From the NCBI GenBank assembly GCA_023663525.1, contig JAMPHF010000001.1:127988-191987 (forward strand): DNA of 64,000 bases. Reading direction: 5' to 3'. The position numbers were made by a program, and so were the translations under genes. Source of the DNA: Bacteroides sp. (lineage in GTDB: Bacteria > Bacteroidota > Bacteroidia > Bacteroidales > Muribaculaceae). Shown piece by piece: positions 1 through 10,102 of the stretch. Within the stretch, counting starts at the first letter, position 1. Every line of letters begins with the position of its first letter. The notes under the pieces were generated by a model that made no database searches, had not been told where the DNA came from, and worked only from the letters and a program-made list of their open reading frames with translations.

Positions 1-1273
1 GCGCATCCTTTTCAAGAGAAAGAGTGTCAATGACTCCCTCCGCCACCGGTTGAGTGAAACCCATAGCCAAAAGGACAAGCCCGGCTTTTATCGTCTCCTT
101 TTTCCCCGTATGCACGAGGTTCATGCGACCGGTAGCCGGATCTTTCTCCCACTCCACCTCCTCGACTTCGACCTCGGCGACATTGCCGTCAGCGTCGGGG
201 ATGAAGCGACGCGTGTCCAGAAGCCATCGGCGTTCACATCCCTCAAGATGGCTGCTCGAAGTCTTCAAAACCACGGGCCAATAAGGCCAAGGAGTGTCCG
301 GGTTATCTCCCACAGGCGGTTTCGGCATGATTTCAATCTGAGTGACAGACAATGCACCTTGACGGTGAGCCGTCCCGACACAATCACTGCCCGTGTCGCC
401 ACCACCAATCACAAGCACATGTTTACGCTTGGCCGAGATTCGGTCAGCACGGTCAATCTCCGTGCCGGCATTCATGCGGTTCTGCTGCTGAAGCAGTTCG
501 AGTGCGAAATGCACACCCTTCAAATCGCGACCTTCAACCTTCAGATCACGCGGCACTTCCGCACCCATGGCAAGACACACTGCATCGTATTCTTCAAGAA
601 TCTGCGAGGCAGGAATGTCTGTTCCCACCTTTACTCCACACTTGAACTCAATGCCCTCAGCCTCCAGGAGCGACAGACGACGGTCTATGACACTCTTATT
701 CAGTTTGAAATCCGGGATACCGAAACGGAGCAGACCTCCGGCCATCTCATTTTTCTCAAACACAGTGACACTGTGACCCCGTTTGTTCAACTGGTTTGCA
801 CATGCAAGCCCTGCTGGACCGGAGCCGATGACAGCCACACGGAAACCGCTGCGTTTTTTTGGAGGTTGAGGAGTCACATAGCCCTCGTTGAAAGCACGCT
901 CCACAATGGTAGCCTCATTCTCACGGATGGTGACGGGTTCATGTTGCTTGTTGAGCACACAACCTTTCTCACAGAGAGCAGGACACACTCGCCCGGTAAA
1001 CTCCGGGAAGTCATCAGTCATGGTGAGCAACTTGTATGCACCCTTTATGTCGTTCTTATACAAACGGTCCTGCCATTCTGGCTGACGGTTTCCGAGCGGA
1101 CAGCTCCAATGGCAAAACGGCACACCACACTCCATGCAGCGAGATGCCTGCAGACGGCGATCCTCAGTGTTGAGCGTCTGCTCAACCTCACCATAGTCGT
1201 TGACGCGGTCATGGACGGGACGATAGCCCGCCTCTTTACGCGGTATATTCAGAAATGCTGTAGGATTTCCCAT
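1..1273 (-). CDS. gltD: Glutamate synthase small subunit GltD (3' end outside window)
   Basis: Small (NADPH-oxidising) subunit of glutamate synthase, which feeds electrons to GltB so that glutamine plus 2-oxoglutarate give two glutamates in the cytoplasm. Reading leftward from ATG at 1273, about 424 residues are present and the frame is still open at base 1; the family is usually near 450-500 residues, so only the C-terminal end is missing. Visible signatures are the N-terminal iron-sulfur cysteines (CMECGVPFCHWSCP near residue 45, CPALCEKGC near 98), the FAD motif VIGSGPAGLA near 145 and the NADPH motif VIGGGDTGSD near 288. It begins 26 bases after the end of gltB and is almost certainly co-transcribed with it. 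Confidence 0.95.
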   Translation of the reverse strand, partial: MGNPTAFLNIPRKEAGYRPVHDRVNDYGEVEQTLNTEDRRLQASRCMECGVPFCHWSCPLGNRQPEWQDRLYKNDIKGAYKLLTMTDDFPEFTGRVCPALCEKGCVLNKQHEPVTIRENEATIVERAFNEGYVTPQPPKKRSGFRVAVIGSGPAGLACANQLNKRGHSVTVFEKNEMAGGLLRFGIPDFKLNKSVIDRRLSLLEAEGIEFKCGVKVGTDIPASQILEEYDAVCLAMGAEVPRDLKVEGRDLKGVHFALELLQQQNRMNAGTEIDRADRISAKRKHVLVIGGGDTGSDCVGTAHRQGALSVTQIEIMPKPPVGDNPDTPWPYWPVVLKTSSSHLEGCERRWLLDTRRFIPDADGNVAEVEVEEVEWEKDPATGRMNLVHTGKKETIKAGLVLLAMGFTQPVAEGVIDTLSLEKDA

Positions 1274-1299
1274 AAATTTTGATTCTTCATATTACACTC

Positions 1300-4200
1300 T
1301 TAATCTACCTGCATTGACGCTATGCGGCGTTCAAGTTTGGCAATCTTCTCATCATGAAGCACTTTCTTGTACTCAATAGGAATCACCTTGATGAATTGAC
1401 CGACATAATTGTCCCAATCATCGAGCATCGCACCGGCGAGCGGACTATGCGTGTGACGGAAATGGTTGCCAATCAGTCGGTAAAGCTCACGGTTATCAGC
1501 CATCTCCTCGATGAGCGACAGTTCTACCATCTCCATGTTGCAGAAATAGTCAAAATTTCCATCCGGGTTCCACACATAGGCGATACCTCCGCTCATGCCG
1601 GCTGCGAAATTTCGTCCGGTCGTCCCGAGCACCACAGTCCGTCCGCCGGTCATATATTCGCAGCAATGGTCACCCACTCCCTCAACCACAGCGGTGGCAC
1701 CGGAATTACGCACGCAGAAACGTTCGCCGACACGACCATTGATGTAGATTTCTCCAGCCGTCGCACCATAGAGAATCGTATTGCCCGCAATGATGTTCGC
1801 TTCGGGCGCAAACTTTGACCCGCTCGGAGGCACTATCACAATCTTGCCGCCGGAAAGCCCTTTGCCTACATAGTCGTTGGCATCCCCTTCAAGCCGGAAA
1901 CTTATACCGTGGGCAAGGAATGCACCGAAACTTTGACCGGCAGCTCCCTTGAACGTACAGTTGATGGTGTTTTCCGGCAGCCCGGCATCACCAAATTTCT
2001 TAGCAATCACGCCCGACAGCATTGCACCGGTCGAACGGTCAGTGTTGCATATCGAAAATTCGAGTTCCACCGGCATACCCGATTCAATCGCAGGATAGGC
2101 ACGGCTGATGATCTCACGGTCAAGCACATGGTCAATGTCATGCTTCTGACGGACGACATTGATGATGGCATTCGTCCCGCACTCCTGCGGCATGTAGAGA
2201 AGGCGGCTGAAATCGAGACCGGAAGTCTTCATGTTCTCCATCCCCTCCTTCACAAAAAGGAGGTCGGCACGCCCGATTATATCATCCATCTTCCTAACAC
2301 CCATCTCGGCCATGGTCTCACGGATCTCGCGGGCAAGGAAACGGAAAAAGTTGACCACATATTCCGACCGTCCGGTGAAACGCTTGCGCAACTCCTCGTT
2401 CTGAGTGGCGACACCGACCGGACACGTGTTCTTGTGACATTTGCGCATCATCACGCAGCCAAGCACAATGAGCGCGCTCGTGGCGAAACCATACTCCTCA
2501 GCTCCGAGCATGGCCATGATGATCACATCGCGACCACTCTTGAGCTGCCCGTCGGCCTGGAGCTTTACCTGACCACGGAGATTATTAATGACGAGTGTCT
2601 GCTGGGTCTCGGCAAGACCGATTTCGACAGGGACACCCGCATAGCGGATGGAACTTGCCGGAGAAGCACCCGTGCCACCGTCACTGCCACTGATAGTGAT
2701 AAGATCGCTCTTTGCCTTGGCAACACCTGCGGCAATCGTGCCGACTCCACTCTCAGAAACAAGTTTCACGCTGACATTAGCAGCCGGATTGACATTCTTC
2801 AAGTCGAAAATCAACTGGGCGAGATCCTCGATTGAGTAGATGTCGTGATGCGGTGGCGGTGAAATAAGTGAGATTCCGGGAATGGAGTGGCGAGTCTTCG
2901 CTATAATCTGATTCACCTTGAATCCGGGAAGCTGACCACCCTCTCCGGGCTTGGCACCCTGAGCCACTTTTATCTGAATTTCGTCTGCATTGACGAGATA
3001 TTCTGTCGTTACGCCGAAACGTCCCGAAGCCACCTGCTTGATGGCGGAACGTGCCGACGAGCCGTCGGGACGCGGTCTGAAACGTTCTGGATCCTCACCA
3101 CCCTCGCCCGTGTTGCTGCGCGCACCGATTGCATTCATCGCAATGCCAAGAGCCTCATGGGCTTCACGGCTGATGGAGCCGAACGACATCGCACCCGTGA
3201 CAAACCGCTTCATGATAGCCTCCTCCGGCTCGACCTCATCAATAGGAATGGGGGTTCCCTTACGGAAATCAAGGAAATCACGGATGAAGATAGGTTTGGG
3301 CTTGTTATCGACGAGCGATGTGTACTCTTTGAATTTCTTATAGCTTCCAAGACGGGTCGCGAGCTGAAGCGTCGCTATCGTCTCCGGATTCCAGGCATGA
3401 GACTCACCGTCCTTGCGGAAAGAATATTGCCCGATGAAGGGAAGTGGCGACTCAGTGTCGAAATCTTCGGCAAAAGCCTCGGCATGAGGCGTGACAATAT
3501 CTTCGGTAAGTTTCTCAATGTCCACTCCACCGATTTTACTTACGGTATTGCCGAAATATTCACGACACACGGACTCCGCAAGCCCAACAGCCTCGAAAAG
3601 CTGTGCACCCTTGTAGCTCGTGATTGTCGAGATACCCATCTTCGACATCACCTTGAGCAGACCCTTGTCAACCGCCTTGATGAAATTCTTGGAGGCGGTG
3701 TCAAAATCGAGCTGGATTTCATGACGCTTCACCAGATCCTCAATCACAGCGAATGCAAGATATGGATTTATCGCACTCGCACCATAACCGCTGAGCAGAG
3801 CAAAGTGCATGACCTCACGAGCGTCGGCAGTCTCGATGATGAGTGCCGTCTGCGTGCGCTTCTTGCAGTTGATCAGATGATGGTGGACGGCAGCAGTCGC
3901 GAGCAGCGACGGAATCGGCGCATGAAGTGAATCGACATCACGGTCAGAAAGCACCACATAGTTGCACCCCTCGTCAACCGCCTGCTCTGCCTCCCGGCAG
4001 AGACGACCCAGAGCCTCAACCAGCCCGGCATGACCGTCAGCGGCAGGGAAAGTCATCGACAGTTTGCGTGTATTGAAACCTTTATAACGGAGATTACACA
4101 GGAGGTCAAGCTCACGGTTGGTGATGATGGGTCGCTTCAGAAGCACCATTTTACACAGTTCCGGTGACGGGTCAAGCAGATTAAGTTTGACAGCACCTAT

Positions 4201-5802
4201 ATAGCTGTCGAGGCTCATGACAAGTTCCTCGCGCAACGGGTCGATGGCCGGATTAGTCACCTGAGCGAAATGCTGTCTGAAATAATTGAACAGCAACTGC
4301 GGCTCCTCGGAAAGCACAGCTATCGGCGTATCCTTGCCCATTGAATTGACCGGCTCCTTTCCATCCGTCAGCATGGGGGTGATGATATTCTCCACCTCCT
4401 CACGGTTATATAGGAACGTGTGGAGCAAACGGCGGAAATCGTCCACCGAATTATCCACTTTGCGACCGGAGCTGATATTGTCGAGACTGATTCGGTTACG
4501 CGACAGCCAGTCCCTGTAAGGGAACTCGCTTGCAAGAGCCTCCTTCAATTCGGCATCCTGATATATCTTACCCTGCTCCATGTCAACCATCATCATCTTT
4601 CCGGGACGCAGACGGCCTTTCTCCTTCACCTCGGATGCATCGAAAGGCAGAACGCCCATCTCAGAAGCAAGCACAACGGTGTCATTATTGGTGATCAGAT
4701 AGCGCGCAGGACGCAGACCGTTGCGGTCAAGCATACCTCCGGCATAACGACCGTCGCTGAACAGCAACGCCGCAGGACCGTCCCACGCTTCCATTAGGAT
4801 GGAGTTATATTCATAGAACGCCTTGAGTTCAGGCGAAATGGGGTTCTTGTCATTGAACGATTCCGGTATGAGCATCGAAAGTGCCCGTGGAAGACTCATA
4901 CCTGACATAACGAAGAACTCAAGCACGTTATCGAGCGATGCAGAATCACTCATGCCGGGCTGGACAATCGGGGTCATGTCACGGTCACCGAAAGCGGCAG
5001 GATGGAGCATACACTCACGGGCTTTCATCCACAGACGGTTGCCTTGGATGGTATTGATTTCTCCATTGTGCCCGAGCATACGGAACGGCTGGGCAAGCGA
5101 CCATGTGGGGAATGTGTTAGTACTGAATCGGGAGTGGACGAGTGCCATCGCAGTGGTGAATCGCGGATTCATCAAGTCGGGGAAATAGTAGCGGAGCTGC
5201 AGGCTCGACAGCATACCCTTGTAGATGATGATGCGCGATGACAGCGACACGACATAGAAATCATCCTTCCCCTCAAGCGAAAGCGAACGTACCTTTTTCT
5301 CCACAGCCTTACGCAGCAGATACAGACGAATTTCCATCGGGCGGTCACTCTCCTCGTCAGCCACAAAAATCTGCTTGATGACAGGTTCGGCAGCTCTGGC
5401 CACAGACCCGAGCTGTTCATTGTTTGTGGGGACATCACGTACAGCCATCAATTTGAGACCGAGGTCAAGAGCCTCGCGTTCGATGATTCCGAGTATTATC
5501 TGGATTGTGTCCTCATTGCGCGGGAAGAAAACCAGACCTGTACCATAGCGGCCCTTCTCAGGTACCGGTATGCCCTGGAGCAGAATGAACTCATGCGGAA
5601 TCTGCACCATGATTCCGGCACCGTCACCCGTCTTTGGGTCAGCACCCTCGGCACCTCTGTGGACCATGTGTTCAAGCACCTGAAGACCTTTTTCCACAAG
5701 ATGATGAGACTTCACACCGCGCACATTCACGAGAAGCCCCACGCCACAAGCATCATGCTCGAAGCGGGGGTCATAGAGTCCTTGTTGTTTAGGAGTTGTC
5801 AT
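1300..5802 (-). CDS. gltB: Glutamate synthase large subunit GltB
   Basis: Large subunit of glutamate synthase: it hydrolyses glutamine, channels ammonia and reduces iminoglutarate at FMN. About 1,500 residues, the full family length. Cys19 in HDACGVG is the amidotransferase nucleophile exposed after propeptide removal. The FMN-site glycine stretch GSDGGTGASP lies near residue 1035, and the 3Fe-4S cysteines CHKNTCPVG lie near 1120, followed by the glycine-rich C-terminal domain. I chose ATG at 5802 because it gives the short propeptide (MTTPKQQGLYD) typical of the family. The frame is open upstream to an ATG at 5865 that overlaps the amtB stop as TGATG, which would add 21 unconserved residues. 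Operon: amtB-gltB-gltD. Confidence 0.95.
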   Translation of the reverse strand: MTTPKQQGLYDPRFEHDACGVGLLVNVRGVKSHHLVEKGLQVLEHMVHRGAEGADPKTGDGAGIMVQIPHEFILLQGIPVPEKGRYGTGLVFFPRNEDTIQIILGIIEREALDLGLKLMAVRDVPTNNEQLGSVARAAEPVIKQIFVADEESDRPMEIRLYLLRKAVEKKVRSLSLEGKDDFYVVSLSSRIIIYKGMLSSLQLRYYFPDLMNPRFTTAMALVHSRFSTNTFPTWSLAQPFRMLGHNGEINTIQGNRLWMKARECMLHPAAFGDRDMTPIVQPGMSDSASLDNVLEFFVMSGMSLPRALSMLIPESFNDKNPISPELKAFYEYNSILMEAWDGPAALLFSDGRYAGGMLDRNGLRPARYLITNNDTVVLASEMGVLPFDASEVKEKGRLRPGKMMMVDMEQGKIYQDAELKEALASEFPYRDWLSRNRISLDNISSGRKVDNSVDDFRRLLHTFLYNREEVENIITPMLTDGKEPVNSMGKDTPIAVLSEEPQLLFNYFRQHFAQVTNPAIDPLREELVMSLDSYIGAVKLNLLDPSPELCKMVLLKRPIITNRELDLLCNLRYKGFNTRKLSMTFPAADGHAGLVEALGRLCREAEQAVDEGCNYVVLSDRDVDSLHAPIPSLLATAAVHHHLINCKKRTQTALIIETADAREVMHFALLSGYGASAINPYLAFAVIEDLVKRHEIQLDFDTASKNFIKAVDKGLLKVMSKMGISTITSYKGAQLFEAVGLAESVCREYFGNTVSKIGGVDIEKLTEDIVTPHAEAFAEDFDTESPLPFIGQYSFRKDGESHAWNPETIATLQLATRLGSYKKFKEYTSLVDNKPKPIFIRDFLDFRKGTPIPIDEVEPEEAIMKRFVTGAMSFGSISREAHEALGIAMNAIGARSNTGEGGEDPERFRPRPDGSSARSAIKQVASGRFGVTTEYLVNADEIQIKVAQGAKPGEGGQLPGFKVNQIIAKTRHSIPGISLISPPPHHDIYSIEDLAQLIFDLKNVNPAANVSVKLVSESGVGTIAAGVAKAKSDLITISGSDGGTGASPASSIRYAGVPVEIGLAETQQTLVINNLRGQVKLQADGQLKSGRDVIIMAMLGAEEYGFATSALIVLGCVMMRKCHKNTCPVGVATQNEELRKRFTGRSEYVVNFFRFLAREIRETMAEMGVRKMDDIIGRADLLFVKEGMENMKTSGLDFSRLLYMPQECGTNAIINVVRQKHDIDHVLDREIISRAYPAIESGMPVELEFSICNTDRSTGAMLSGVIAKKFGDAGLPENTINCTFKGAAGQSFGAFLAHGISFRLEGDANDYVGKGLSGGKIVIVPPSGSKFAPEANIIAGNTILYGATAGEIYINGRVGERFCVRNSGATAVVEGVGDHCCEYMTGGRTVVLGTTGRNFAAGMSGGIAYVWNPDGNFDYFCNMEMVELSLIEEMADNRELYRLIGNHFRHTHSPLAGAMLDDWDNYVGQFIKVIPIEYKKVLHDEKIAKLERRIASMQVD

Positions 5803-5864
5803 TTGCATATTGAAAACTGTACGGTTGATATATTTCGATGAATGGAGTTGTATGATATTTGACA

Positions 5865-7289
5865 TCAATTTTCCTCAACGCCCTTGAACCAATCACTGTC
5901 CGAGGGGAGTTCGAGTGCGGCCTCATTGCCATACTCCTCGCCATGCTGCGATGAGTCGAGTCCAACGCGTTCGTTCCAGCCGGAGACTCGCATCGGGATG
6001 ATTTTGTCCGTGAGCCAATAGAGAGCATAACTCATCACAAAAGTGTAGAGGAACACCAGTCCAAGGACTATCACATGATTCCAGAAGAACTCGCCTCGCG
6101 AAATCATGTCGGGATCCGTCTTTGCGAAAAAGTCGTATGCGAATATGCCTGTCAGCACTGTTCCGATAATACCGCCGAGTCCATGTGTGGGGAAGACATC
6201 GAGAGCATCGTCAAGAAGATTGCTGTAACCTTTCCACGAAACAGCCATGTTGCAGCACACGGTGATGAAAAGCGCGATGAAGATACTTTGTCCGGCTGTC
6301 ACCCATCCGGCGCAAGGGGTTATGGCCACGAGACCGACAACGGCACCTATGGCTGCGCCCATTGCCGACGGTTTGTGTCCTCTGACGGCATCAAGAGCAA
6401 TCCACGCCACCATTGCCGTAGCAGCCGCCGTGTTAGTATTGAGGAAGGCTGACACTGCAATTCCATCGGCAGCAAGAGAGCTTCCTCCGTTGAAGCCGAA
6501 CCATCCGAGCCAAAGCAGAGCGGCGCCGAGAAGCACAAAGGGGACATTGGCCGGCTTGCTGCTCTCACCTTTCACTTTACGGCGACGTCCGAGGAACATC
6601 GCTCCAGCCAAAGCCGCTATACCCGAGGCAGCATGAACCACAATTCCACCGGCATAGTCATGGACGTGCATCATGCCAAAGAGTCCGTCGGGATGCCATG
6701 TGCAGTGTGCAAGCGGACAATAGACAACCACCGTCCACATGACCATGAAAAGCAGATAGCCTGAAAAATGCACACGCTCGGCAAACGCACCCGTGATGAG
6801 CGAGGGGGTTATGATTGCAAATTTCATCTGGAAAAGCGCGAACAACGCAAGTGGAATGGTCGTGGTTGCAATCCCTATCTGCGACAAGTCACCGACCTCA
6901 GTCACATTATTGACCCCGACATTCTTCATCATGAAGAAATCAGCAGGATTACCGATCACATGTGCAATGTCATCGCCAAACGCGAGACCGAATCCGAAGA
7001 CCACCCAAATCACGCTGACGAAACCCATCACAATGAAACTCTGGAGCATTGTGGATATGACATTCTTCGGACGCACCATGCCGCCATAGAAAAACGACAG
7101 GCCCGGAGTCATCATCAGCACAAAGATAGTTGCTGTAATCATCCACGCGACATTTGCCCAAAGATGATCGCCCGGCAAATCAAAAAGCGACTCGGAGAAG
7201 TCCGTCCTAAGTCCAAGGACACTCATCACGATCAAGGCGACCAATACCAAAAGCCAGCCTACATTGACTTTTTTACCATTTACAATCAT
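5865..7289 (-). CDS. amtB: Ammonium transporter AmtB
   Basis: Inner-membrane ammonium channel of the Amt/Rh family, 474 residues with about 11-12 hydrophobic segments. Family signatures visible are the FFYGGMVRPKNV stretch in the first third, GAFAERVHFSGY and the His-containing segment CTWHPDGLFGMMHVHDYAGG in the middle, and the DALDVFPTHGLGG loop with its pore histidine. The C-terminal tail is about 60 residues, ends GVEEN and lies on the cytoplasmic side, where PII proteins normally dock. It is the first gene of the amtB-gltB-gltD run, so ammonium entry and its assimilation into glutamate are expressed together. No glnK/glnB gene is adjacent on this side, unlike many bacteria. Confidence 0.96.
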   Translation of the reverse strand: MIVNGKKVNVGWLLVLVALIVMSVLGLRTDFSESLFDLPGDHLWANVAWMITATIFVLMMTPGLSFFYGGMVRPKNVISTMLQSFIVMGFVSVIWVVFGFGLAFGDDIAHVIGNPADFFMMKNVGVNNVTEVGDLSQIGIATTTIPLALFALFQMKFAIITPSLITGAFAERVHFSGYLLFMVMWTVVVYCPLAHCTWHPDGLFGMMHVHDYAGGIVVHAASGIAALAGAMFLGRRRKVKGESSKPANVPFVLLGAALLWLGWFGFNGGSSLAADGIAVSAFLNTNTAAATAMVAWIALDAVRGHKPSAMGAAIGAVVGLVAITPCAGWVTAGQSIFIALFITVCCNMAVSWKGYSNLLDDALDVFPTHGLGGIIGTVLTGIFAYDFFAKTDPDMISRGEFFWNHVIVLGLVFLYTFVMSYALYWLTDKIIPMRVSGWNERVGLDSSQHGEEYGNEAALELPSDSDWFKGVEEN

Positions 7290-7356
7290 ACCTTTAATTT
7301 TTTTATCTGAAACATAACGAAACTAAAACAATCTTAATTTCTCTTTTATAACGCTG

Positions 7357-7387
7357 CAAATGTAACATTATGTTTGCGAACAGCAAA
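7357..7387 (-). promoter_or_regulatory. Promoter of the amtB-gltB-gltD operon
   Basis: On the minus strand a TTTG box (7387-7384) is followed after 19 bases by TACATTTG (7364-7357), a match to the Bacteroidetes TTTG / TAnnTTTG promoter. It would give a leader of roughly 60 bases before the amtB ATG at 7289. The rest of the 388-base gap between amtB and the next gene (7290-7677) is AT-rich and shows no other feature except the rightward promoter at 7593-7624. Confidence 0.7.
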
Positions 7388-7592
7388 ACATTTTAGCATT
7401 TTTCTTTCAATCATCCATTAAAATTGACAAATTTCCATGCGCCATATATCTTTTAGCCACCTTTCACGGATTGAACTGTCATTCTATCATCGCGCCTGCT
7501 GAACCACGGCACCTTAATTATATTACAGCCTGTTTCCGGTGATTAAAAAAATCTTTAATTAAGCCCCGTCATATCCAATAAACCTTAAATCA

Positions 7593-7624
7593 TTTGCAAA
7601 ATTTACTAAAATCTTATACCTTTG
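7593..7624 (+). promoter_or_regulatory. Promoter of the acyltransferase gene at 7678
   Basis: TTTG at 7593-7596 and TACCTTTG at 7617-7624 are separated by 20 bases, an exact fit to the Bacteroidetes consensus. Transcription would start near 7630, about 45 bases ahead of the ATG at 7678. Confidence 0.75.
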
Positions 7625-7677
7625 AGCCAACTATTGTTTCATCTATTTGGTTTATCTAAATAAACCCTTAAAGCGTA

Positions 7678-8847
7678 ATGGACGCAAATAATTTAGATTT
7701 CACTGATATAGCTCCCTACGATGACAGTCAATTCAAGGAAGCAATCAACAAATTGGTGGCAGAACCCGGATTTGAACATGCAATCCGCTGGATTCTTCCT
7801 AATATAGACTATACACAATTCATCGGGCTTCTCACAAGCTGCAACACAAAGTACGAATTTCAGAATCGTGTGATGCAGAACTTCCTCAACGAACTTGAAC
7901 GGAAAACCACCGCAGGCATCACAGCTACGGGCGTTGAACATGTGGCAACCGATAAGGTATATACCTTTATCACCAATCACCGCGACATCGTGCTTGACGC
8001 TTCTTTCCTCAACCTGATTTTCCTGCGCAACAACATGAAGACTTCCGAAGTGGCCATCGGTGACAATCTTCTCATCTATGAATGGATCACCCATCTCGTG
8101 AAGCTCAACGGAAGTTTCATCGTGAAGCGCAATCTGCCTACGAGACAGGCCCTTGATGCTGCCCGCCAGCTCTCATCATATATCCATCATGCTATATGCA
8201 ACAAAAAAGAAAGCATTTGGATTGCCCAGCGTCAGGGACGTGCGAAAGACTCAAGTGACCACACGCAGGAGAGCGTTTTGAAAATGCTCGCTCTCGCAGG
8301 CGATGGCTCCATTGCTGAAAACCTGTCCGAAATCAACATCTTCCCGGCTGCCATCTCCTACGAGTATGACCCCAATGACTATCTGAAAGCGAGGGAATAT
8401 CTGATGCGCCACCGTGATCCGGAGTTCAAGAAGTCGCAACATGACGACTTGTTTTCCATGGAGACGGGACTTATGCAGTACAAGGGACGCGTACACATCA
8501 CATTCGCCAACTGTCTCACTCCATTGCTGTCAACCATCCCTCCGACTGCCGACAGGCAGGAGACCATCCGGCAGATCTGTCACCACATCGACTGTGGCAT
8601 CCACGGAGGCTACCGCATATATCCGATAAATTACGTGGCCTACGATCTCGCATTTGAATCAGACATGTATCGCGAACGTTACAGCGATGATGAACTTAAT
8701 CAGGTCAAGGAATATGTGGAAGGTCAGCTCGACAAGGTGGATGTGGAGAACGTCACCTCACAGGAACGCAGTTTCATGCGCACATACATGTACATGATGT
8801 ACGCAAATCCGCTACGCAACAAACTCCTTGCCTCCGGTAGTTGTTAA
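7678..8847 (+). CDS. PlsB/PlsC-like glycerolipid acyltransferase
   Basis: A 389-residue protein with the layout of glycerol-phosphate/acylglycerol-phosphate acyltransferases. The catalytic H-x4-D box is visible as NHRDIVLD near residue 102, a second block resembling the substrate-binding EGxRS region appears as QRQGRAKDSSDHTQ near 183, and a third block with Pro/Ala before an acidic turn is NIFPAAISYEYDPND near 222. There is no signal peptide and no clear membrane span, so it should act on the inner face of the membrane in phospholipid or aminolipid synthesis. The exact acyl acceptor cannot be read from the sequence. It has its own promoter and is followed 43 bases later by the membrane phosphoesterase. 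Confidence 0.75.
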   Translation: MDANNLDFTDIAPYDDSQFKEAINKLVAEPGFEHAIRWILPNIDYTQFIGLLTSCNTKYEFQNRVMQNFLNELERKTTAGITATGVEHVATDKVYTFITNHRDIVLDASFLNLIFLRNNMKTSEVAIGDNLLIYEWITHLVKLNGSFIVKRNLPTRQALDAARQLSSYIHHAICNKKESIWIAQRQGRAKDSSDHTQESVLKMLALAGDGSIAENLSEINIFPAAISYEYDPNDYLKAREYLMRHRDPEFKKSQHDDLFSMETGLMQYKGRVHITFANCLTPLLSTIPPTADRQETIRQICHHIDCGIHGGYRIYPINYVAYDLAFESDMYRERYSDDELNQVKEYVEGQLDKVDVENVTSQERSFMRTYMYMMYANPLRNKLLASGSC

Positions 8848-8890
8848 GATTTATGATTACTCATAAAAAAATCATATTTCCAACTGACCT

Positions 8891-10102
8891 ATGAGACTCC
8901 CACTTGTACACCTCTTTGTCTTTCTCTTTATAAATATACTTGTTGACACATATATTTATAAAGCAATCCGACGTAGATGCCGTAGTCTGTGGGCTGCAAG
9001 ATTTCAGTTATGGTCGGCAGTATTGCTGTTCATAATGATTGTATTCGTGATATGCTTCCCGAAAAGGAACTGCTCCAACGGGATGCTGCTGACAATCATG
9101 TGGATGCTCTACGCATACATTGCCTTCTATCTGCCGAAATATCTCTTTGTGATAATTGACCTTATTGCAAAAATCCCGCAACTTTTCAAGCGGCAGAGAG
9201 CGAAATGGCTTTCAAGGACAGGAATAGTGGTGTCAATATTCCTTTTCGGTGTGCTCTGGTGGGGCGCACTTATCAACCGTTTTAGGATTGATATCAAGGA
9301 AGTGACGGTCGAGATTGCCGATTTGCCCGACAATTTCGATGGTTACCGTCTTGTCCAGTTCTCCGATATGCACGTAGGCACCTTCGGCAACGACACGACG
9401 TTCACATCTGAATTTGTCGATAGGATCAATTCACTTAAACCGGATCTGATCGTATTTACCGGCGACATCGTCAACTCAAAGACAGATGAACTGCCCCCAC
9501 AGGTGGCAACGTTCTCACGTCTCTACGCCCCCGATGGAGTGTATTCAATCCTCGGCAACCATGACTACGGTGATTATTCCCGGTGGCCATCAGCGGAGGC
9601 TAAGGAAAAGAATATGGATTTGATGAAGGAACTTCAAGCCGAGATGGGTTGGAATCTACTCCTCAACAAGACGGTCATGCTGCGTCAAGGAGGCGATTCG
9701 ATAGCTCTCATTGGAGTAGAAAATATCGGAGATCCACCCTTCAAGGTGTACGGTTCGCTTTCACGGGCATACAGCAATCTTTCCGACAGCGTCACCAAGA
9801 TACTCCTCACCCACAATCCTGCTCATTGGGTTGACTCCATAGCCGACGCGTCTGAGGTCAATGTTCCGCTGACTCTCTCGGGACATACACACGCCATGCA
9901 GATTGAACTTCTCGGATGGTCACCTGCCAAGTACCGTTATCCGACTTGGGGTGGTCTCTATGAGGATTCCAACAAAGCACATAAGTTATACGTAAATATA
10001 GGTGGTGGCACCGTGGGCTTCCCGGCCAGAATCGGTGCGACACCCGAAATCACACTGATAACCCTCAAAAAAGCTAAGAGTGTGTCTCATAACAAAAGTT
10101 AA
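8891..10102 (+). CDS. Membrane-anchored metallophosphoesterase (YkuE/YaeI-like)
   Basis: A 403-residue protein: about four hydrophobic segments in the first 130 residues, then a calcineurin-like phosphoesterase domain. The metal-binding motifs are in order: FSDMHVG (D-x-H), FTGDIVN (GD), ILGNHDYGD (GNHD) and SGHTHAMQ (GH-x-H). Relatives hydrolyse phosphodiester or pyrophosphate bonds of lipid-linked substrates at the membrane; the substrate here is unknown. The last eight or so residues (KSVSHNKS) and the stop codon are encoded inside an inverted-repeat element that begins at 10078. Without the element the protein would end ...LKKAN, seven bases before the tex ATG, so the present C-terminus looks acquired. 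Confidence 0.85.
   Translation: MRLPLVHLFVFLFINILVDTYIYKAIRRRCRSLWAARFQLWSAVLLFIMIVFVICFPKRNCSNGMLLTIMWMLYAYIAFYLPKYLFVIIDLIAKIPQLFKRQRAKWLSRTGIVVSIFLFGVLWWGALINRFRIDIKEVTVEIADLPDNFDGYRLVQFSDMHVGTFGNDTTFTSEFVDRINSLKPDLIVFTGDIVNSKTDELPPQVATFSRLYAPDGVYSILGNHDYGDYSRWPSAEAKEKNMDLMKELQAEMGWNLLLNKTVMLRQGGDSIALIGVENIGDPPFKVYGSLSRAYSNLSDSVTKILLTHNPAHWVDSIADASEVNVPLTLSGHTHAMQIELLGWSPAKYRYPTWGGLYEDSNKAHKLYVNIGGGTVGFPARIGATPEITLITLKKAKSVSHNKS

Noticed and set aside
50..1282. Rightward open frame of 410 codons at the left edge
   Set aside because: The opposite strand encodes GltD with all its cofactor motifs; the rightward frame has none.
2887..3930. Long rightward open frame of 347 codons
   Set aside because: It lies wholly inside gltB on the other strand, has no family resemblance and owes its length to the codon bias of gltB.
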